Shown: positions 42,676 to 53,351, counted from the stretch's first letter. The stretch: 64,000 nt of DNA from Vibrio hippocampi (GCF_921292975.1 NZ_CAKLCM010000002.1:62001-126000); one strand, 5' to 3'. Translations and numbers: made by a program. Notes: a model not told the origin generated them from the letters alone.

Positions 42676-42833
42676 CAGAGTCCAGCGTTCATGCTCTGGG
42701 CTCTGGTTAGAGTTGAGCCATGAGCCTTCAACTCTTGAAGAAATACTATGCGGGCGTTTTGGGTAACCTTGACGCCCGCATGTTTGTAAACTGTCGCTCT
42801 AGATAAGGAAATCTGAGACAATCCTTATCTAGA
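42676..42833 (+). promoter_or_regulatory. Four consecutive hairpins between dnaK and dnaJ
   Basis: The 231-bp spacer holds four inverted repeats in series: 42676-42685/42696-42705, 42709-42716/42728-42735, 42748-42757/42772-42781 and 42798-42809/42822-42833 (the last a perfect 12-bp stem TCTAGATAAGGA). None has a good T-run, so they look like mRNA processing, stability or attenuation elements rather than terminators. Confidence 0.65.
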
Positions 42834-42894
42834 ACGATACAAATCCCAGACAGCGAAAGCTGTATGCAGCAGTAAGTAATTGGTAACGAGCAAT

Positions 42895-44037
42895 ATGTCA
42901 AAACGTGATTTTTACGAAGTATTAGGCGTTAGCCGCGACGCATCAGAGCGTGATATCAAGAAGGCGTACAAACGTCTTGCGATGAAATATCACCCTGACC
43001 GCAATCAGGGTGACGAAAGCACCGCTGATCAATTTAAAGAAGTAAAAGAAGCGTATGAAATTCTGACCAACCCTCAGAAGAAAGCAGCCTACGATCAGTA
43101 CGGTCATGCAGCTTTTGAACAAGGTGGTATGGGCGGCGGCGGCTTTGGTGGCGGCGGTGCGGATTTCGGTGACATCTTCGGTGATGTGTTTGGCGATATC
43201 TTTGGTGGTGGACGTGGCGGTCGTGGTCAAACACGCGCACAACGTGGTGCTGATCTTCGTTACAACATGGAATTGAGCTTAGAAGAAGCCGTTCGTGGTT
43301 GTGATAAAGAAATTGAGATCCCGACGTTAGTTGGCTGTGACACTTGTGAGGGAACCGGTGCTAAGAAAGGTTCATCACCAGAAACCTGTGGCACTTGTCA
43401 TGGTCACGGTCAGGTACAGATGCGCCAAGGCTTTTTCGCGGTACAGCAGGCTTGTCCAACGTGTCACGGTAAAGGTCAAATTATCAAAGACCCTTGTAAT
43501 AGCTGTCATGGCGAAGGTCGGGTACAGAAGTCTAAGACTCTGAACGTTAAGATCCCAGCAGGCGTCGATACCGGTGATCGCATTCGTCTAACTGGCGAAG
43601 GTGAAGCGGGTGAGCAGGGTGCTCCAGCTGGTGATTTGTATGTTCAAGTGCATGTCAAAGAACACCACATTTTTGAACGTGAAGGCAACAACCTATACTG
43701 TGAAGTCCCAGTCAGCTTTGCTCAAGCTGCGCTTGGTGGCGAAGTGGAAGTGCCTACGCTTGATGGTCGAGTGAGCCTAAAAGTACCGGAAGAGACACAA
43801 ACCGGTCGTATGTTCCGTATGCGTGGTAAAGGCGTGAAGGGCGTGCGTGGCGGTGCCATGGGCGACTTAATCGTTAAGCTAGTGGTAGAAACACCCGTCA
43901 ACTTAAGCGCGCGTCAAAAAGAGCTACTACGTGAATTTGAAGAAAGTTGTGGTGGCGAAGCCGCTAATAAGCATAAGCCAAAATCGGAAGGTTTCTTCAA
44001 CGGTGTTAAGAAATTCTTCGACGATTTAACCAACTAG
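42895..44037 (+). CDS. dnaJ: Chaperone DnaJ (Hsp40)
   Basis: From ATG 42895 ([12 protein letters not shown]) 380 aa. The J domain with HPD (~33-35) is followed by a Gly/Phe-rich linker and four zinc-binding CxxCxGxG repeats ([32 protein letters not shown]) and two C-terminal substrate-binding domains. It stimulates DnaK. Confidence 0.98.
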   Translation: MSKRDFYEVLGVSRDASERDIKKAYKRLAMKYHPDRNQGDESTADQFKEVKEAYEILTNPQKKAAYDQYGHAAFEQGGMGGGGFGGGGADFGDIFGDVFGDIFGGGRGGRGQTRAQRGADLRYNMELSLEEAVRGCDKEIEIPTLVGCDTCEGTGAKKGSSPETCGTCHGHGQVQMRQGFFAVQQACPTCHGKGQIIKDPCNSCHGEGRVQKSKTLNVKIPAGVDTGDRIRLTGEGEAGEQGAPAGDLYVQVHVKEHHIFEREGNNLYCEVPVSFAQAALGGEVEVPTLDGRVSLKVPEETQTGRMFRMRGKGVKGVRGGAMGDLIVKLVVETPVNLSARQKELLREFEESCGGEAANKHKPKSEGFFNGVKKFFDDLTN

Positions 44038-44401
44038 ACGCTTTAGCGAGCGAGACTGTTTCGCTCACGAGACAGCTTAACTAATAATTAATGAATAGCA
44101 TAACCGCTATTTTATGATGACCAAGCCCACGGCACATGCTGTGGGCTTTTTGTTTGTCTTATCGACAATGAACGCTCACAAGATCCATCGCTAAACTTTT
44201 CTCAATATCGCTGATTGAGCGTTAAATTGACCGAGAAGACGTAAAACTAGGAATAGACTTCAAACTCTTAGTCCATCTTTATCGTTTGTTGCAGTGACTC
44301 ATTCTAACTCTGTGCAAAGACCAACAATCTAAACTTTCTTCCTGCCGCCGAGTATTTAGTCTAGCGCTTAAACGCAGATTTTGGGCTTGGAGAAGAGGTT
44401 G
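44038..44401 (+). other. dnaJ-minor pilin intergenic region
   Basis: Holds the dnaJ terminator and then about 250 bp without a recognised gene or site; the pilin-operon promoter must be here. Confidence 0.5.
44124..44152 (+). terminator. Intrinsic terminator of dnaJ
   Basis: AGCCCACGGC pairs with GCTGTGGGCT (one G-T wobble) around ACAT, followed by T5. Confidence 0.85.
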
Positions 44402-44908
44402 ATGATGCACGGTTTTAGTCTTATTGAGCTACTTGTTTGCCTGGCGATTATGTCAATTCTCGCGCTTTATAGCTCTCCTCACCTTTCTCAACAAAAGCAT
44501 TCGCATCAACTCACCGGTGCAGCAGAACAGATTTATACCTTACTAAATCAATCCCAAGCACTAAGCATTGCGCACAATAAAGCGCTATGGCTGCACTTTG
44601 AAGGCTTACCTGATGTCACAGGCAAAGCAGAGTGGAAGTTATGGCTGACCGACCAGCATGAATTGGGCAGTAGTGAGCAGACGATCTTTTATCAGCAAGA
44701 CAGCGAGTTATTTCTTGGTATCGCAGTACAGTCTAATCATGGTAATCAGCGCATCAAATTTGATCCGGTGAGTGGCATGGTTCGCAGTTCGGGGACGATC
44801 ACCCTGTCTAATCTACAAGGGCAAATCAATATCAAGACCCATAGCGCTTCAGGTCGAATTATTATCTGTTCAGAGTTAGTGAGTTTATCGGGGCTAGGCG
44901 TTTGTTGA
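44402..44908 (+). CDS. Minor pilin, FimT/GspH-like
   Basis: A type IV prepilin of 168 aa starting MMHGFSLIELLVCLAIM: a short leader ending in Gly, then Phe1 and Glu5, is the PilD cleavage site and the N-terminal helix of class IVa pilins. AGAGGTTG precedes the ATG (44402 or 44405). It leads an operon of four overlapping pilin-like genes, as in the V. cholerae region after dnaJ. It probably primes or caps the type IV pilus. Confidence 0.88.
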   Translation: MMHGFSLIELLVCLAIMSILALYSSPHLSQQKHSHQLTGAAEQIYTLLNQSQALSIAHNKALWLHFEGLPDVTGKAEWKLWLTDQHELGSSEQTIFYQQDSELFLGIAVQSNHGNQRIKFDPVSGMVRSSGTITLSNLQGQINIKTHSASGRIIICSELVSLSGLGVC

Positions 44909-45525
44909 TGACTCGAAATGATGGCAATACATTGATGGAAACACTGATTGCCTCATCAATAGGTGTGAGTTTGCTGTTGGTGGTACTCGCGCTGCTCAGT
45001 CAGTTCAACGCACAGGCTTGGCAGATATCGAAACAGTTGATGCTGAATCAAGAGATAGCCGTCGTGACCAGACGTTTAGTTAATGATCTTACTCGAGCGG
45101 GAAGCTCTGATGATATCAACCAAGTATTGATGCCAGTAGGCAGTTTGTTACCGGTTTATGTCGCGGCTGATGGGCATAAAATCCAATACAGTTATTGGGA
45201 TTATAGACAGGGCAATAGCTTAGAGGCAGTAAAAAACTATGTTTGGCGTTATAACCCGACAGAGCAAACCTTATCGGTTTGTTACCTGACCAGTAGTGTT
45301 GCTTCTGGGGCAAAGTCGTTGGGCTTTGATGAGTCTATGGGATGCACATCGGTATTTGAACCTCATCGGGTGGCGGTTTCAGACTTTTCTGTGCAATCAC
45401 ATTGGCTCAACGAGCAGGATAGGGTGAGACAAGGGCTGAATTTGATTATTGAGTTGCAACTGAAACAAAACCCTGAGATCAATCAGAGTTTGCAGCGGCA
45501 AATTTGGGTGAGAAATGGTCAGTAA
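44908..45525 (+). CDS. Minor pilin, PilW-like
   Basis: A 205-aa protein with the pseudo-prepilin start MTRNDGNTLMETLIASSIGVSL: Glu5-type motif (TLMETL) and a hydrophobic helix. The preceding -1 residue is Asn rather than Gly, so cleavage might be atypical. Its ATG overlaps the fimT-like stop. Length and order suggest the PilW role. Confidence 0.82.
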   Translation: MTRNDGNTLMETLIASSIGVSLLLVVLALLSQFNAQAWQISKQLMLNQEIAVVTRRLVNDLTRAGSSDDINQVLMPVGSLLPVYVAADGHKIQYSYWDYRQGNSLEAVKNYVWRYNPTEQTLSVCYLTSSVASGAKSLGFDESMGCTSVFEPHRVAVSDFSVQSHWLNEQDRVRQGLNLIIELQLKQNPEINQSLQRQIWVRNGQ

Positions 45526-45931
45526 ACAGCAAAAATATCCATTATTTCGCCACCGCGGATTAGCCCTTTTGTTAACCTGTGTCTTGATGCTATTGATCGC
45601 CTCAAGTGTGTTAATTGCCACTCATCAAAACGCTTACTTTGAAAGTAAACGGGTCGGTAATGAGGTGTTATCAAGGCAAAGGTTCTGGTTAGCCAATAGC
45701 TCGGTTGAATGTGCTATCGCCGTGTTAAATGGCGACCCTAACGCGTTGTTGAGTGAGCATGACTTTACTCGCTGTCATCATGATGATTTGCCACTGCAAG
45801 TCACACCTACGGGGCAGGGATATCAGATCTCAATTCAAATCAATCATGACTCTGTCATTGCCATGGATACCCACCTTGTTAAAACGGGAACCAATGACTA
45901 TTGGATGAGAGGAAGTTGGCGTGATTTCTAA
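45515..45931 (+). CDS. Minor pilin, PilX-like
   Basis: A 138-aa protein overlapping its predecessor by 11 bases. The N-terminal helix HRGLALLLTCVLMLLIASSV resembles PilX/GspK-type proteins, which are short of the usual Glu5. Cys residues near 66 and 89 may form a disulphide. Confidence 0.78.
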   Translation: MVSKQQKYPLFRHRGLALLLTCVLMLLIASSVLIATHQNAYFESKRVGNEVLSRQRFWLANSSVECAIAVLNGDPNALLSEHDFTRCHHDDLPLQVTPTGQGYQISIQINHDSVIAMDTHLVKTGTNDYWMRGSWRDF

Positions 45932-46313
45932 ATGTTTAGGTATCAGTCTATTGGAAGTCGTGGTCAGTATGCTGATTTTGGCGACGTCTGTTTTGGGGAT
46001 AAGCCAAGGGCAGGTGCTGCTTTCACGAAGTGTCGATAATGTCATGATGACAACGCAAGCACTGGCTATTGCTGAGTCCCAAATCGAACAGGTTTACGCT
46101 GACATTTATGCAACTAACATGAATAGCGAACTGTCCAAGTTGGCTTATCAACATCAAACGGTGGAGTTTGATGCTCCCCCTTTTGAGATACAACGAACCA
46201 TTGAACCAGTGCTATTGCTGAATTTGATTTCGGTTCGAGTCAGTGTTGGGTGGGGTGATGATATTGAGCAAAATGAGCGAGTTGAGCTTCAAACACAGAT
46301 AGCCCTGTTCTAG
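45921..46313 (+). CDS. Minor pilin, PilV-like
   Basis: A 130-aa prepilin with a GTG start (GAGGAAG upstream). The leader MISKCLG is followed by ISLLEVVVSMLILATSVLG, with Glu5 at the right place. It overlaps the previous gene by 11 bases. Fourth and last of the operon. Confidence 0.85.
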   Translation: MISKCLGISLLEVVVSMLILATSVLGISQGQVLLSRSVDNVMMTTQALAIAESQIEQVYADIYATNMNSELSKLAYQHQTVEFDAPPFEIQRTIEPVLLLNLISVRVSVGWGDDIEQNERVELQTQIALF

Positions 46314-46687
46314 AGGATGGCTCTAGAAGGCGATTCTAGAGATGGTATTTGAAGTCGATAACACCAAGTCCTCTTTCTGTCTCACTCACTCACTCACTCA
46401 CTCTCTACCTTTCGATAAATGATGACCCTCGCTAAATGATGACGAATGGTGACTAGTTGTATACGGATTTTTATGTGCCAGTTATTTTAATGTTCATCAA
46501 AATAAGCTTCAATGTTAGATGATTGTTGTGTTAAATCTAAAATTTTTCAAATTATGTCAAGGTAATCGTAAAAACTACCAAATAATATACTTTTCTGTTG
46601 AATTTCGAATAGAATAGCGCCCAGAAATTTTTCGTCGCGCTAACCTCGCTGCGATTTGCAATAACACAACATAACTACGGAGTTACC
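46314..46687 (+). other. Intergenic region upstream of the abgT-like gene
   Basis: After an inverted repeat CTCTAGAA-GGCGA-TTCTAGAG (46321-46341) and a CTCA tandem repeat, the remaining ~280 bp are AT-rich and hold the transporter's promoter; no other feature is evident. Confidence 0.55.
46381..46404 (+). repeat. CTCA tetranucleotide repeat
   Basis: Five and a half perfect CTCA units followed by CTCT. It is in non-coding DNA after the pilin operon. Confidence 0.9.
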
Positions 46688-48247
46688 ATGAGTAACCAAT
46701 CGATCAACCAAGCGCCTGCGCCAAAGCCGAGTGGCATGGATCGCTTTCTTAACTTTATCGAAAAGGCAGGGAACAAGATCCCAGATCCTGCAATCCTGTT
46801 CTTCTGGGCTTTAATCATTGTTTGGGTCTCTTCAGCGCTGCTTTCTAATGTCAGTTTTGATCTTATCAACCCACGTACTGGTGAAGCACTTCAAGTACAA
46901 AACCTACTAACAGGTGAAGCGCTTGCGAGCTTCCTTGCCAATATGGTAACAACATTCACGGGCTTTGCGCCTCTGGGTATCGTGCTTGTGGCAATGCTGG
47001 GTGTCGGTGTGGCTGATTCTTCAGGTTTCATCACGACGGGCCTAAAGAAGATGTTGAACTTCACGCCGGCGAAACTACTCACGCCTATGTTGATTCTTGT
47101 GGCGATTGTTTCACACACAGCGGCGGATGCGGGCTACGTATTGGTTATCCCTCTTGGTGGTATCATCTTCCACGCAGCAGGGCGTCACCCTCTAGCGGGT
47201 ATTGCGGCAGCGTTTGCGGGTGTATCGGGTGGTTTCTCTGCAAACTTTATCCCATCGGGCATCGATCCACTGCTTGCTGGCTTCACTCAAACAGCGGCAC
47301 AAGTATTAGACCCTGAGTATGTGATCAACCCTCTAGCGAATATTTTCTTTACTGGTCTATCCTCAGTGATTATCGTTGCGATTGGTTGGTATGTGACTGA
47401 GAAAATCATTGAGCCTCGTCTTGCGAACACGCCAATTGATGAAGATGCCGAAGAAGCGCCTGATCTTGGTACGTTTACGGCGACGGAATCGAAAGCGTTC
47501 AGAGCTGCCGGTTGGGCGATGGTCGCAGGTATTGCGCTGCTGGTTGCAGCAGTGGTTCCTGAAACTTCAGCTCTTCGCTCTCCAGAAGGCGAAATCACCG
47601 CATTCTCTGCGCCGCTAATGAAGTCTATCGTTCCATTGATCTTCATCTTATTCATCATCCCTGGTTATGTTTACGGTCGTGTTGCTGGTACATTCAAAAC
47701 CAGTAACGATGTGATCAAAGCGATGTCTAACACCATGGCGACGATGGGTGCGTACATTGTTATGTCATTCTTTTGTGCGCAGTTCCTAGCGGCATTTGGT
47801 CAATCTAATATTGGTACGATGCTGGCACTTTACGGCGCGGAAGGTCTTAAAGCGATGAACCTGCCGGGTCAAGCGACGATTGTGGGTATGATTTTACTTA
47901 CCGCTGCGGTTAACTTGCTTGTGGGTTCAGCATCAGCGAAATGGGCACTGATTGGTCCAATCCTTGTCCCAATGTTGATGGCTGTCGGCATCTCTCCTGA
48001 GCTATCTCAGGCGGCATACCGTGTGGGTGATTCTGTTTCTAACATCATTTCTCCACTGATGGTGTTCTTCCCACTGGTTGTGGTGTACTGCCAACGCTAT
48101 GTTAAGTCGACGGGTATCGGTACTCTGGCTTCATTGATGATGCCGTTCTCAATCGCAATGCTGATTGGTTGGACGATCTTCTTGCTAGCATATTGGGCTC
48201 TGGGTATTCCTCTAGGTATCCAAGCGCCATACACTTACACCATGTAA
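46688..48247 (+). CDS. AbgT-family transporter
   Basis: A 519-aa protein with about 11 membrane segments and AbgT-family signatures (FLNFIEKAGNKIPDPAILFF, GFAPLGIVLVAMLGVGVAD, and the C-terminal SASAKWALIGPILVPMLM). The family includes E. coli AbgT (p-aminobenzoyl-glutamate uptake) and MtrF (sulphonamide efflux). CGGAG lies before the ATG. Substrate cannot be told from sequence. A paralogue starts at 63854. Confidence 0.92.
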   Translation: MSNQSINQAPAPKPSGMDRFLNFIEKAGNKIPDPAILFFWALIIVWVSSALLSNVSFDLINPRTGEALQVQNLLTGEALASFLANMVTTFTGFAPLGIVLVAMLGVGVADSSGFITTGLKKMLNFTPAKLLTPMLILVAIVSHTAADAGYVLVIPLGGIIFHAAGRHPLAGIAAAFAGVSGGFSANFIPSGIDPLLAGFTQTAAQVLDPEYVINPLANIFFTGLSSVIIVAIGWYVTEKIIEPRLANTPIDEDAEEAPDLGTFTATESKAFRAAGWAMVAGIALLVAAVVPETSALRSPEGEITAFSAPLMKSIVPLIFILFIIPGYVYGRVAGTFKTSNDVIKAMSNTMATMGAYIVMSFFCAQFLAAFGQSNIGTMLALYGAEGLKAMNLPGQATIVGMILLTAAVNLLVGSASAKWALIGPILVPMLMAVGISPELSQAAYRVGDSVSNIISPLMVFFPLVVVYCQRYVKSTGIGTLASLMMPFSIAMLIGWTIFLLAYWALGIPLGIQAPYTYTM

Positions 48248-48275
48248 GTCGCGTAGTCGTTCTTAGATAACACGT

Positions 48276-48312
48276 AAAAATCCCGCCAACTTCAACGTTG
48301 GCGGGATTTTTT
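48276..48312 (+). terminator. Bidirectional terminator between the abgT-like gene and fghA
   Basis: AAATCCCGCCAAC pairs perfectly with GTTGGCGGGATTT, with A- and T-runs on the two sides. Confidence 0.9.
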
Positions 48313-48350
48313 GTTTCTACTCTCTGATAGTGGCTACTCTTTGAGAATAA

Positions 48351-49211
48351 CTAAGATTCGGCGCGCTCTTGGTTATGAAGAAATCCCGCATGGAAGCGCA
48401 GATGATCTTCAATGAAACTTTGGATAAAGAAGTAGCTGTGATCGTAGCCCGGTTGCATACGAAGTTTAACGTCACTACCGGAACGCTCAGCGGCAGATAG
48501 CAGCAAATCAGGCTTCAGTTGTGATGCTAAAAATGGGTCATCTTCTCCCTGATCGACAAGGATAGGTAAGCGAGCCATGGCTTGTTTGAGCAGTTCAACC
48601 GCATCGTACTGTTTCCAAAGTTCGATATCCTTTCCTAAGTAGTGACTCAGTGCTTTGGTGCCCCAAGGGCAGTCTATTGGGTGACTGATTGGGCTAAAGG
48701 CAGAAATAGAACAGTAACGTTCGCTATTTCTAAGACCGATGACTAACGCGCCATGCCCTCCCATACTATGACCGGAAATAGAGCGTAGTTTGCTAACCGG
48801 GAAATGAGCTTCAATAAGGTCGGGCAGCTCACCGACGATATAGCTGTACATTTGATAATGAGTTTTCCATGGAAGTTGCAGCGCATCGACATAAAACCCC
48901 GCGCCATGGCCAAAATCATAGGCTTCATCCGCATCATCTGGCACCTCTTTGCCTCGGGGGCTGGTATCTGGCGCGACAATCGCGATACCTAGCTTAGCCG
49001 CCGCTTTGAATGCTGCTGCTTTTTGCATGAAATTTTCGTCAGTACAGGTTAACCCCGATAGCCAGTACAAAACAGGAACAGGATTATCACTGCTTGCTTC
49101 TTCCGGTAGGTAGATCGCGAAACGCATCGAACAATTGACGACCTTGGATAAGTGGGTAAATTGCTGATGCCAACCGCCAAAGACTTTAGCTTGGCTTATT
49201 TTTTCTAGCAT
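48351..49211 (-). CDS. fghA: S-formylglutathione hydrolase
   Basis: A 286-aa esterase-D family hydrolase from ATG 49211 (GGAG upstream). Catalytic Ser is in GHSMGGHGAL (~145-154), Asp near EDDPFLA, His in GYDHSYFF (~258-265). It hydrolyses S-formylglutathione to formate, the second step of formaldehyde detoxification, 20 bp after frmA. Confidence 0.95.
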   Translation of the reverse strand: MLEKISQAKVFGGWHQQFTHLSKVVNCSMRFAIYLPEEASSDNPVPVLYWLSGLTCTDENFMQKAAAFKAAAKLGIAIVAPDTSPRGKEVPDDADEAYDFGHGAGFYVDALQLPWKTHYQMYSYIVGELPDLIEAHFPVSKLRSISGHSMGGHGALVIGLRNSERYCSISAFSPISHPIDCPWGTKALSHYLGKDIELWKQYDAVELLKQAMARLPILVDQGEDDPFLASQLKPDLLLSAAERSGSDVKLRMQPGYDHSYFFIQSFIEDHLRFHAGFLHNQERAES

Positions 49212-49231
49212 AAGTAGAGACTCCAACGATC

Positions 49232-50365
<1,134 letters not shown>

Positions 50366-50569
50366 TTACTTATGGGTTAGAGGTAGGGGTAAGAAGACTT
50401 TCAATGTGACGAATAGAGTAAACTCCATTAAGATTAGCTGCTTTGCGGCATTTTGGTGGTGATTTTCAGCTAAGCGGCGAGCAATGTCATTATTATCGCG
50501 CAGTTTTTGACCTTAGTCGCACCGCAATATCGAACCTCAGATAATGATCCAGAAAGTGGAAGAAAACCG

Positions 50570-51085
50570 ATGACCTTTAGTGATAATGACTACAAATTTA
50601 TGGCACGAGCAATGGAATTGGCACAACAAGCTGAGCTTGAAGGTGAAGTTCCCGTTGGTGCGCTATTGGTCAAAGATGGCGACGTGATTGCGGAAGGGTG
50701 GAACCGTTCTATTTCCCAACATGACGCAACGGCACATGCTGAGATACAGGTGCTGCGTAAAGCCGGAGAGCAGCTGCAAAACTACCGCCTGTTAGATACC
50801 ACTCTTTATGTCACCTTAGAGCCTTGCCCTATGTGTGCCGGTGCTTTATTACACAGTCGAGTCAAACGTATTGTGTATGGTGCACCGGACCTAAAAGCTG
50901 GCGCGGCTGGAACCGTATTGAATTTGTTTGAAAGCCAAGCCTCTTATCATAAGGCGCAGATAGAATCGGGTTTAATGGAGCAGGAATGCCGCCATCAGCT
51001 GCAAGCTTTCTTTAAACGTCGTCGAGATGAAATCAAAAAAAGCAAACAGGATAAACGCCATCAGCAGCAGGCGTTGGGAAATTAG
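50570..51085 (+). CDS. tadA: tRNA-specific adenosine deaminase TadA
   Basis: From ATG 50570 (GGAAG upstream) 171 aa. Catalytic zinc motif HAEIQVL (~57-63) and PCPMCAG (~87-93) define the deaminase that converts A34 to inosine in tRNA-Arg(ACG). An upstream in-frame start at 50507 has no ribosome site. Confidence 0.96.
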   Translation: MTFSDNDYKFMARAMELAQQAELEGEVPVGALLVKDGDVIAEGWNRSISQHDATAHAEIQVLRKAGEQLQNYRLLDTTLYVTLEPCPMCAGALLHSRVKRIVYGAPDLKAGAAGTVLNLFESQASYHKAQIESGLMEQECRHQLQAFFKRRRDEIKKSKQDKRHQQQALGN

Positions 51086-51116
51086 TGCCTGAGGGTTAAC
51101 GCGTCGAGAAGGGAGA

Positions 51117-51169
51117 CCTTGCTAAAGCATAACTAAGCATATACTTAAACGAAATATGCTTTAGCGAGG
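51117..51169. repeat. Inverted repeat after tadA
   Basis: CCTTGCTAAAGCATA (51117-51131) and TATGCTTTAGCGAGG (51155-51169) can pair along 15 bp with one wobble, around a 23-base loop that repeats part of the stem (AAGCATAT). No T-run follows, so it is not a classical terminator, though it sits between converging genes. Confidence 0.6.
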
Positions 51170-51188
51170 TGGGTCGGTAGGGGCGAGA

Positions 51189-51335
51189 TTAGGTACGCGC
51201 ATCTAAGATTTGCATCATAAATGCTCGATTACGCCAGATAACCCTTTTTTTGTTATTTGCTAAGTAACGCTTACGGCGGTTGGCTGAGACCGTTTTATTC
51301 AGTTTATTCGCTCTTAACCTTTTTCTAGACTGCAT
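51189..51335 (-). CDS. Small basic protein, 48 aa
   Basis: A frame from ATG 51335 with AGAGG 7 bases upstream encodes 48 residues beginning MQSRKRLRANKLNKTVSANR. Sixteen of 48 residues are Lys or Arg and only one is acidic, which suggests nucleic-acid or ribosome binding. A TATAAT hexamer (51359-51364 on the minus strand) lies 24 bp upstream. In V. cholerae a small hypothetical gene occupies the same place between tadA and mltF (from memory of the gene order). No named function. Confidence 0.7.
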   Translation of the reverse strand: MQSRKRLRANKLNKTVSANRRKRYLANNKKRVIWRNRAFMMQILDART

Positions 51336-51524
51336 GATAGCGCCTCTTGTAACAACATATTATACGCGTGATACTCTATGGGCTTATTGGTGTAAATTCA
51401 AGCGTTTTTGGCTGCAAATTCCTAGAGTGAAAAACCAGCAAATTCACCAACATATACCCAAGTTACCTCGTCTCTTATAGCCAGCAACGATCCATTATTG
51501 ATGGTTATCTTCAATGTTGTCGCT

Positions 51525-53054
51525 TTATTCAACCGTTTCAATCGCCTTCTCTACTTCATCTTGCTCCAAAAGCGTTTCTGCCTCTTCCTCAAGTGGTGGT
51601 ATCACGGTGAGATCGTCGGTGTTGTTATCGAGCGCTTCTTGCGCAGCCAATTGCTTATCAACATGACCGATGATGCTTTGGTAATAGCGACGAATGTTTT
51701 CTACATAATTTTGGGCTTCATCACCGCGGGCAAAACCATATCTTGTTTGGCTGTAGTACTTCTTCTGACGAAGTAGGGGCAGTCGCTCTTTAACATCTGC
51801 CCAAGCGTCAGGATTGCCGCCTTGTTTTTTCGTTAGCCGTCTGGCATCCATCATGTGACCATAACCCACGTTATAAGACGCGAGAGCAAACCAGATCTTC
51901 TCATGCTGAGAAATCGAGTCGGGAACACGAGCGACAATGCGACGCAAATATTCAACACCACCACGCACCGATTGCTCAGGATCTAAGCGATTGGTGACGC
52001 CGACACTTTTCGCTGTTGGCAGGGTGAGCATCATCATACCTCGAACCCCGGTTGGTGATTTTGCGGTTGGATTCCAGTGCGATTCTTGATAAGCCAATGC
52101 GGCGATCAATCGCCAATCAAACTCGTTGGAGTATTGTTGGAATAGCGATGACCATTTAGGCAATTTACCATCAAGAGCGCGAATAAACGCACGGGTGTCA
52201 ACATAGTCAAACACTCCAATATGACCCAAATACTTTTCTTCTAAGTTGACCAGTTCATCACTCTGTTTCAGACCGCCGAAGAACTCAATCAACAACGCAT
52301 AAAGGCTTTCGTCGTCCGATTGACGAATATACCAGGAGATCGGTTGATCCTCGGTGACTTCAAAGGCAAGGGCGAGATCGGGGTAGATGCGTTGTGAAAG
52401 AGACAACTCTACCGAGTCCGCCATCGTGAAAGGCAGTTCGCCCAAGGAGACCAGTTTAAGCAGGTCGTTTACATCCGCATCGGGGTCAATTTGGTAACTT
52501 AACTCAGGGTAGGTCTGTGACCACGTTTCTAAGGTCTGCTCAAAGTGAGAATCTTGCACGATAGCCAGAGTGTCAGAAGGTTTTTCTTCCTGTTTTAGCT
52601 TCTGCTGGTTATTGACCAACTGCTCCATGTTTCTTGGACGCCATTGTCCTTTCTTATAGACAATTTGCTGACTGACGTAATAGTAAGCGGGACCGGCTCT
52701 GAATTTGTCGAGTCGTTGTGGCAGTTGGCTTAAACCTGCCGCAATCATATCAATCTCGCCTTTTTGTAGCGCCGGAAAAAGACTGGACTGGCGAAACGCG
52801 GGCTTCATTTCCAGATCAACCCCAAGCTCTTGGGCGAATCTGAGTGCTAATTCGTAATCTAATCCAGTCGGACCGTCGGGACCGATGTAATAAGAAAGCT
52901 GGTTATTCAACGTGCCGACACGCAGCACTCCTCGCTCGCGAATGGATTCCAATTCACTTTTAGGTTCGGAATCAATTTGGCAGCCAGCCAGTACGCCGCC
53001 AAGTACCACAATAGAGGTGAGTTTTAACCAAGAATCAACGAATAGCTTTAACAT
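51525..53054 (-). CDS. mltF: Membrane-bound lytic murein transglycosylase F
   Basis: About 509 aa with lipobox LAGC (Cys ~25 from ATG 53054). An N-terminal solute-binding-protein-like domain (~40-265, starting ERGVLRVGTLNN) regulates the C-terminal SLT domain (~290-460), where the catalytic glutamate lies in AYQESHWNP, followed by GVRGMMMLT. It cleaves peptidoglycan at the outer membrane. The C-terminal ~30 residues are acidic and unconserved. A GTG at 53063 is an alternative start. Confidence 0.95.
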   Translation of the reverse strand: MLKLFVDSWLKLTSIVVLGGVLAGCQIDSEPKSELESIRERGVLRVGTLNNQLSYYIGPDGPTGLDYELALRFAQELGVDLEMKPAFRQSSLFPALQKGEIDMIAAGLSQLPQRLDKFRAGPAYYYVSQQIVYKKGQWRPRNMEQLVNNQQKLKQEEKPSDTLAIVQDSHFEQTLETWSQTYPELSYQIDPDADVNDLLKLVSLGELPFTMADSVELSLSQRIYPDLALAFEVTEDQPISWYIRQSDDESLYALLIEFFGGLKQSDELVNLEEKYLGHIGVFDYVDTRAFIRALDGKLPKWSSLFQQYSNEFDWRLIAALAYQESHWNPTAKSPTGVRGMMMLTLPTAKSVGVTNRLDPEQSVRGGVEYLRRIVARVPDSISQHEKIWFALASYNVGYGHMMDARRLTKKQGGNPDAWADVKERLPLLRQKKYYSQTRYGFARGDEAQNYVENIRRYYQSIIGHVDKQLAAQEALDNNTDDLTVIPPLEEEAETLLEQDEVEKAIETVE

Positions 53055-53192
53055 GAATTTCACTACATCACAGAAAGTGTGCTGTCTTTATACCAAAGCT
53101 GGGATTATTGGCAAACACAGATTGATGAAACCATGATTACTGGGCAAATTTTGAACTTTATTGGGGGAAACTGCCGTTATGATAAAAAAATG

Positions 53193-53208
53193 ACGAAAAC
53201 GTTTGCGT
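53193..53208 (+). promoter_or_regulatory. PurR operator upstream of purL
   Basis: ACGAAAACGTTTGCGT matches the 16-bp PurR consensus in reverse orientation (ACGCAAACGTTTTCGT). It lies 30 bp upstream of a TATAAT -10 box (53238-53243). Confidence 0.9.
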
Positions 53209-53237
53209 TTTCGGTTACGTCACAAAAAAAAATGCAC

Positions 53238-53243
53238 TATAAT
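53238..53243 (+). promoter_or_regulatory. -10 box of the purL promoter
   Basis: TATAAT in CACTATAATACGC; the -35 (TTACGT at 53215-53220) is weak and adjoins the PurR site, which fits repression by PurR. Confidence 0.65.
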
Positions 53244-53351
53244 ACGCCCGCATCAAGGTAGGAGAAATTGGCATAAGTTCAAATTTTAACTATAAGTTAC
53301 TGAATTTATTCCAATATCACCTCAAATCAATTGCATAAGAGACCTAAGCAC

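Noticed and set aside
51280..51480. 66-codon + strand frame between tadA and mltF
   Set aside because: Overlaps the better supported 48-aa minus-strand gene and lacks a ribosome site.
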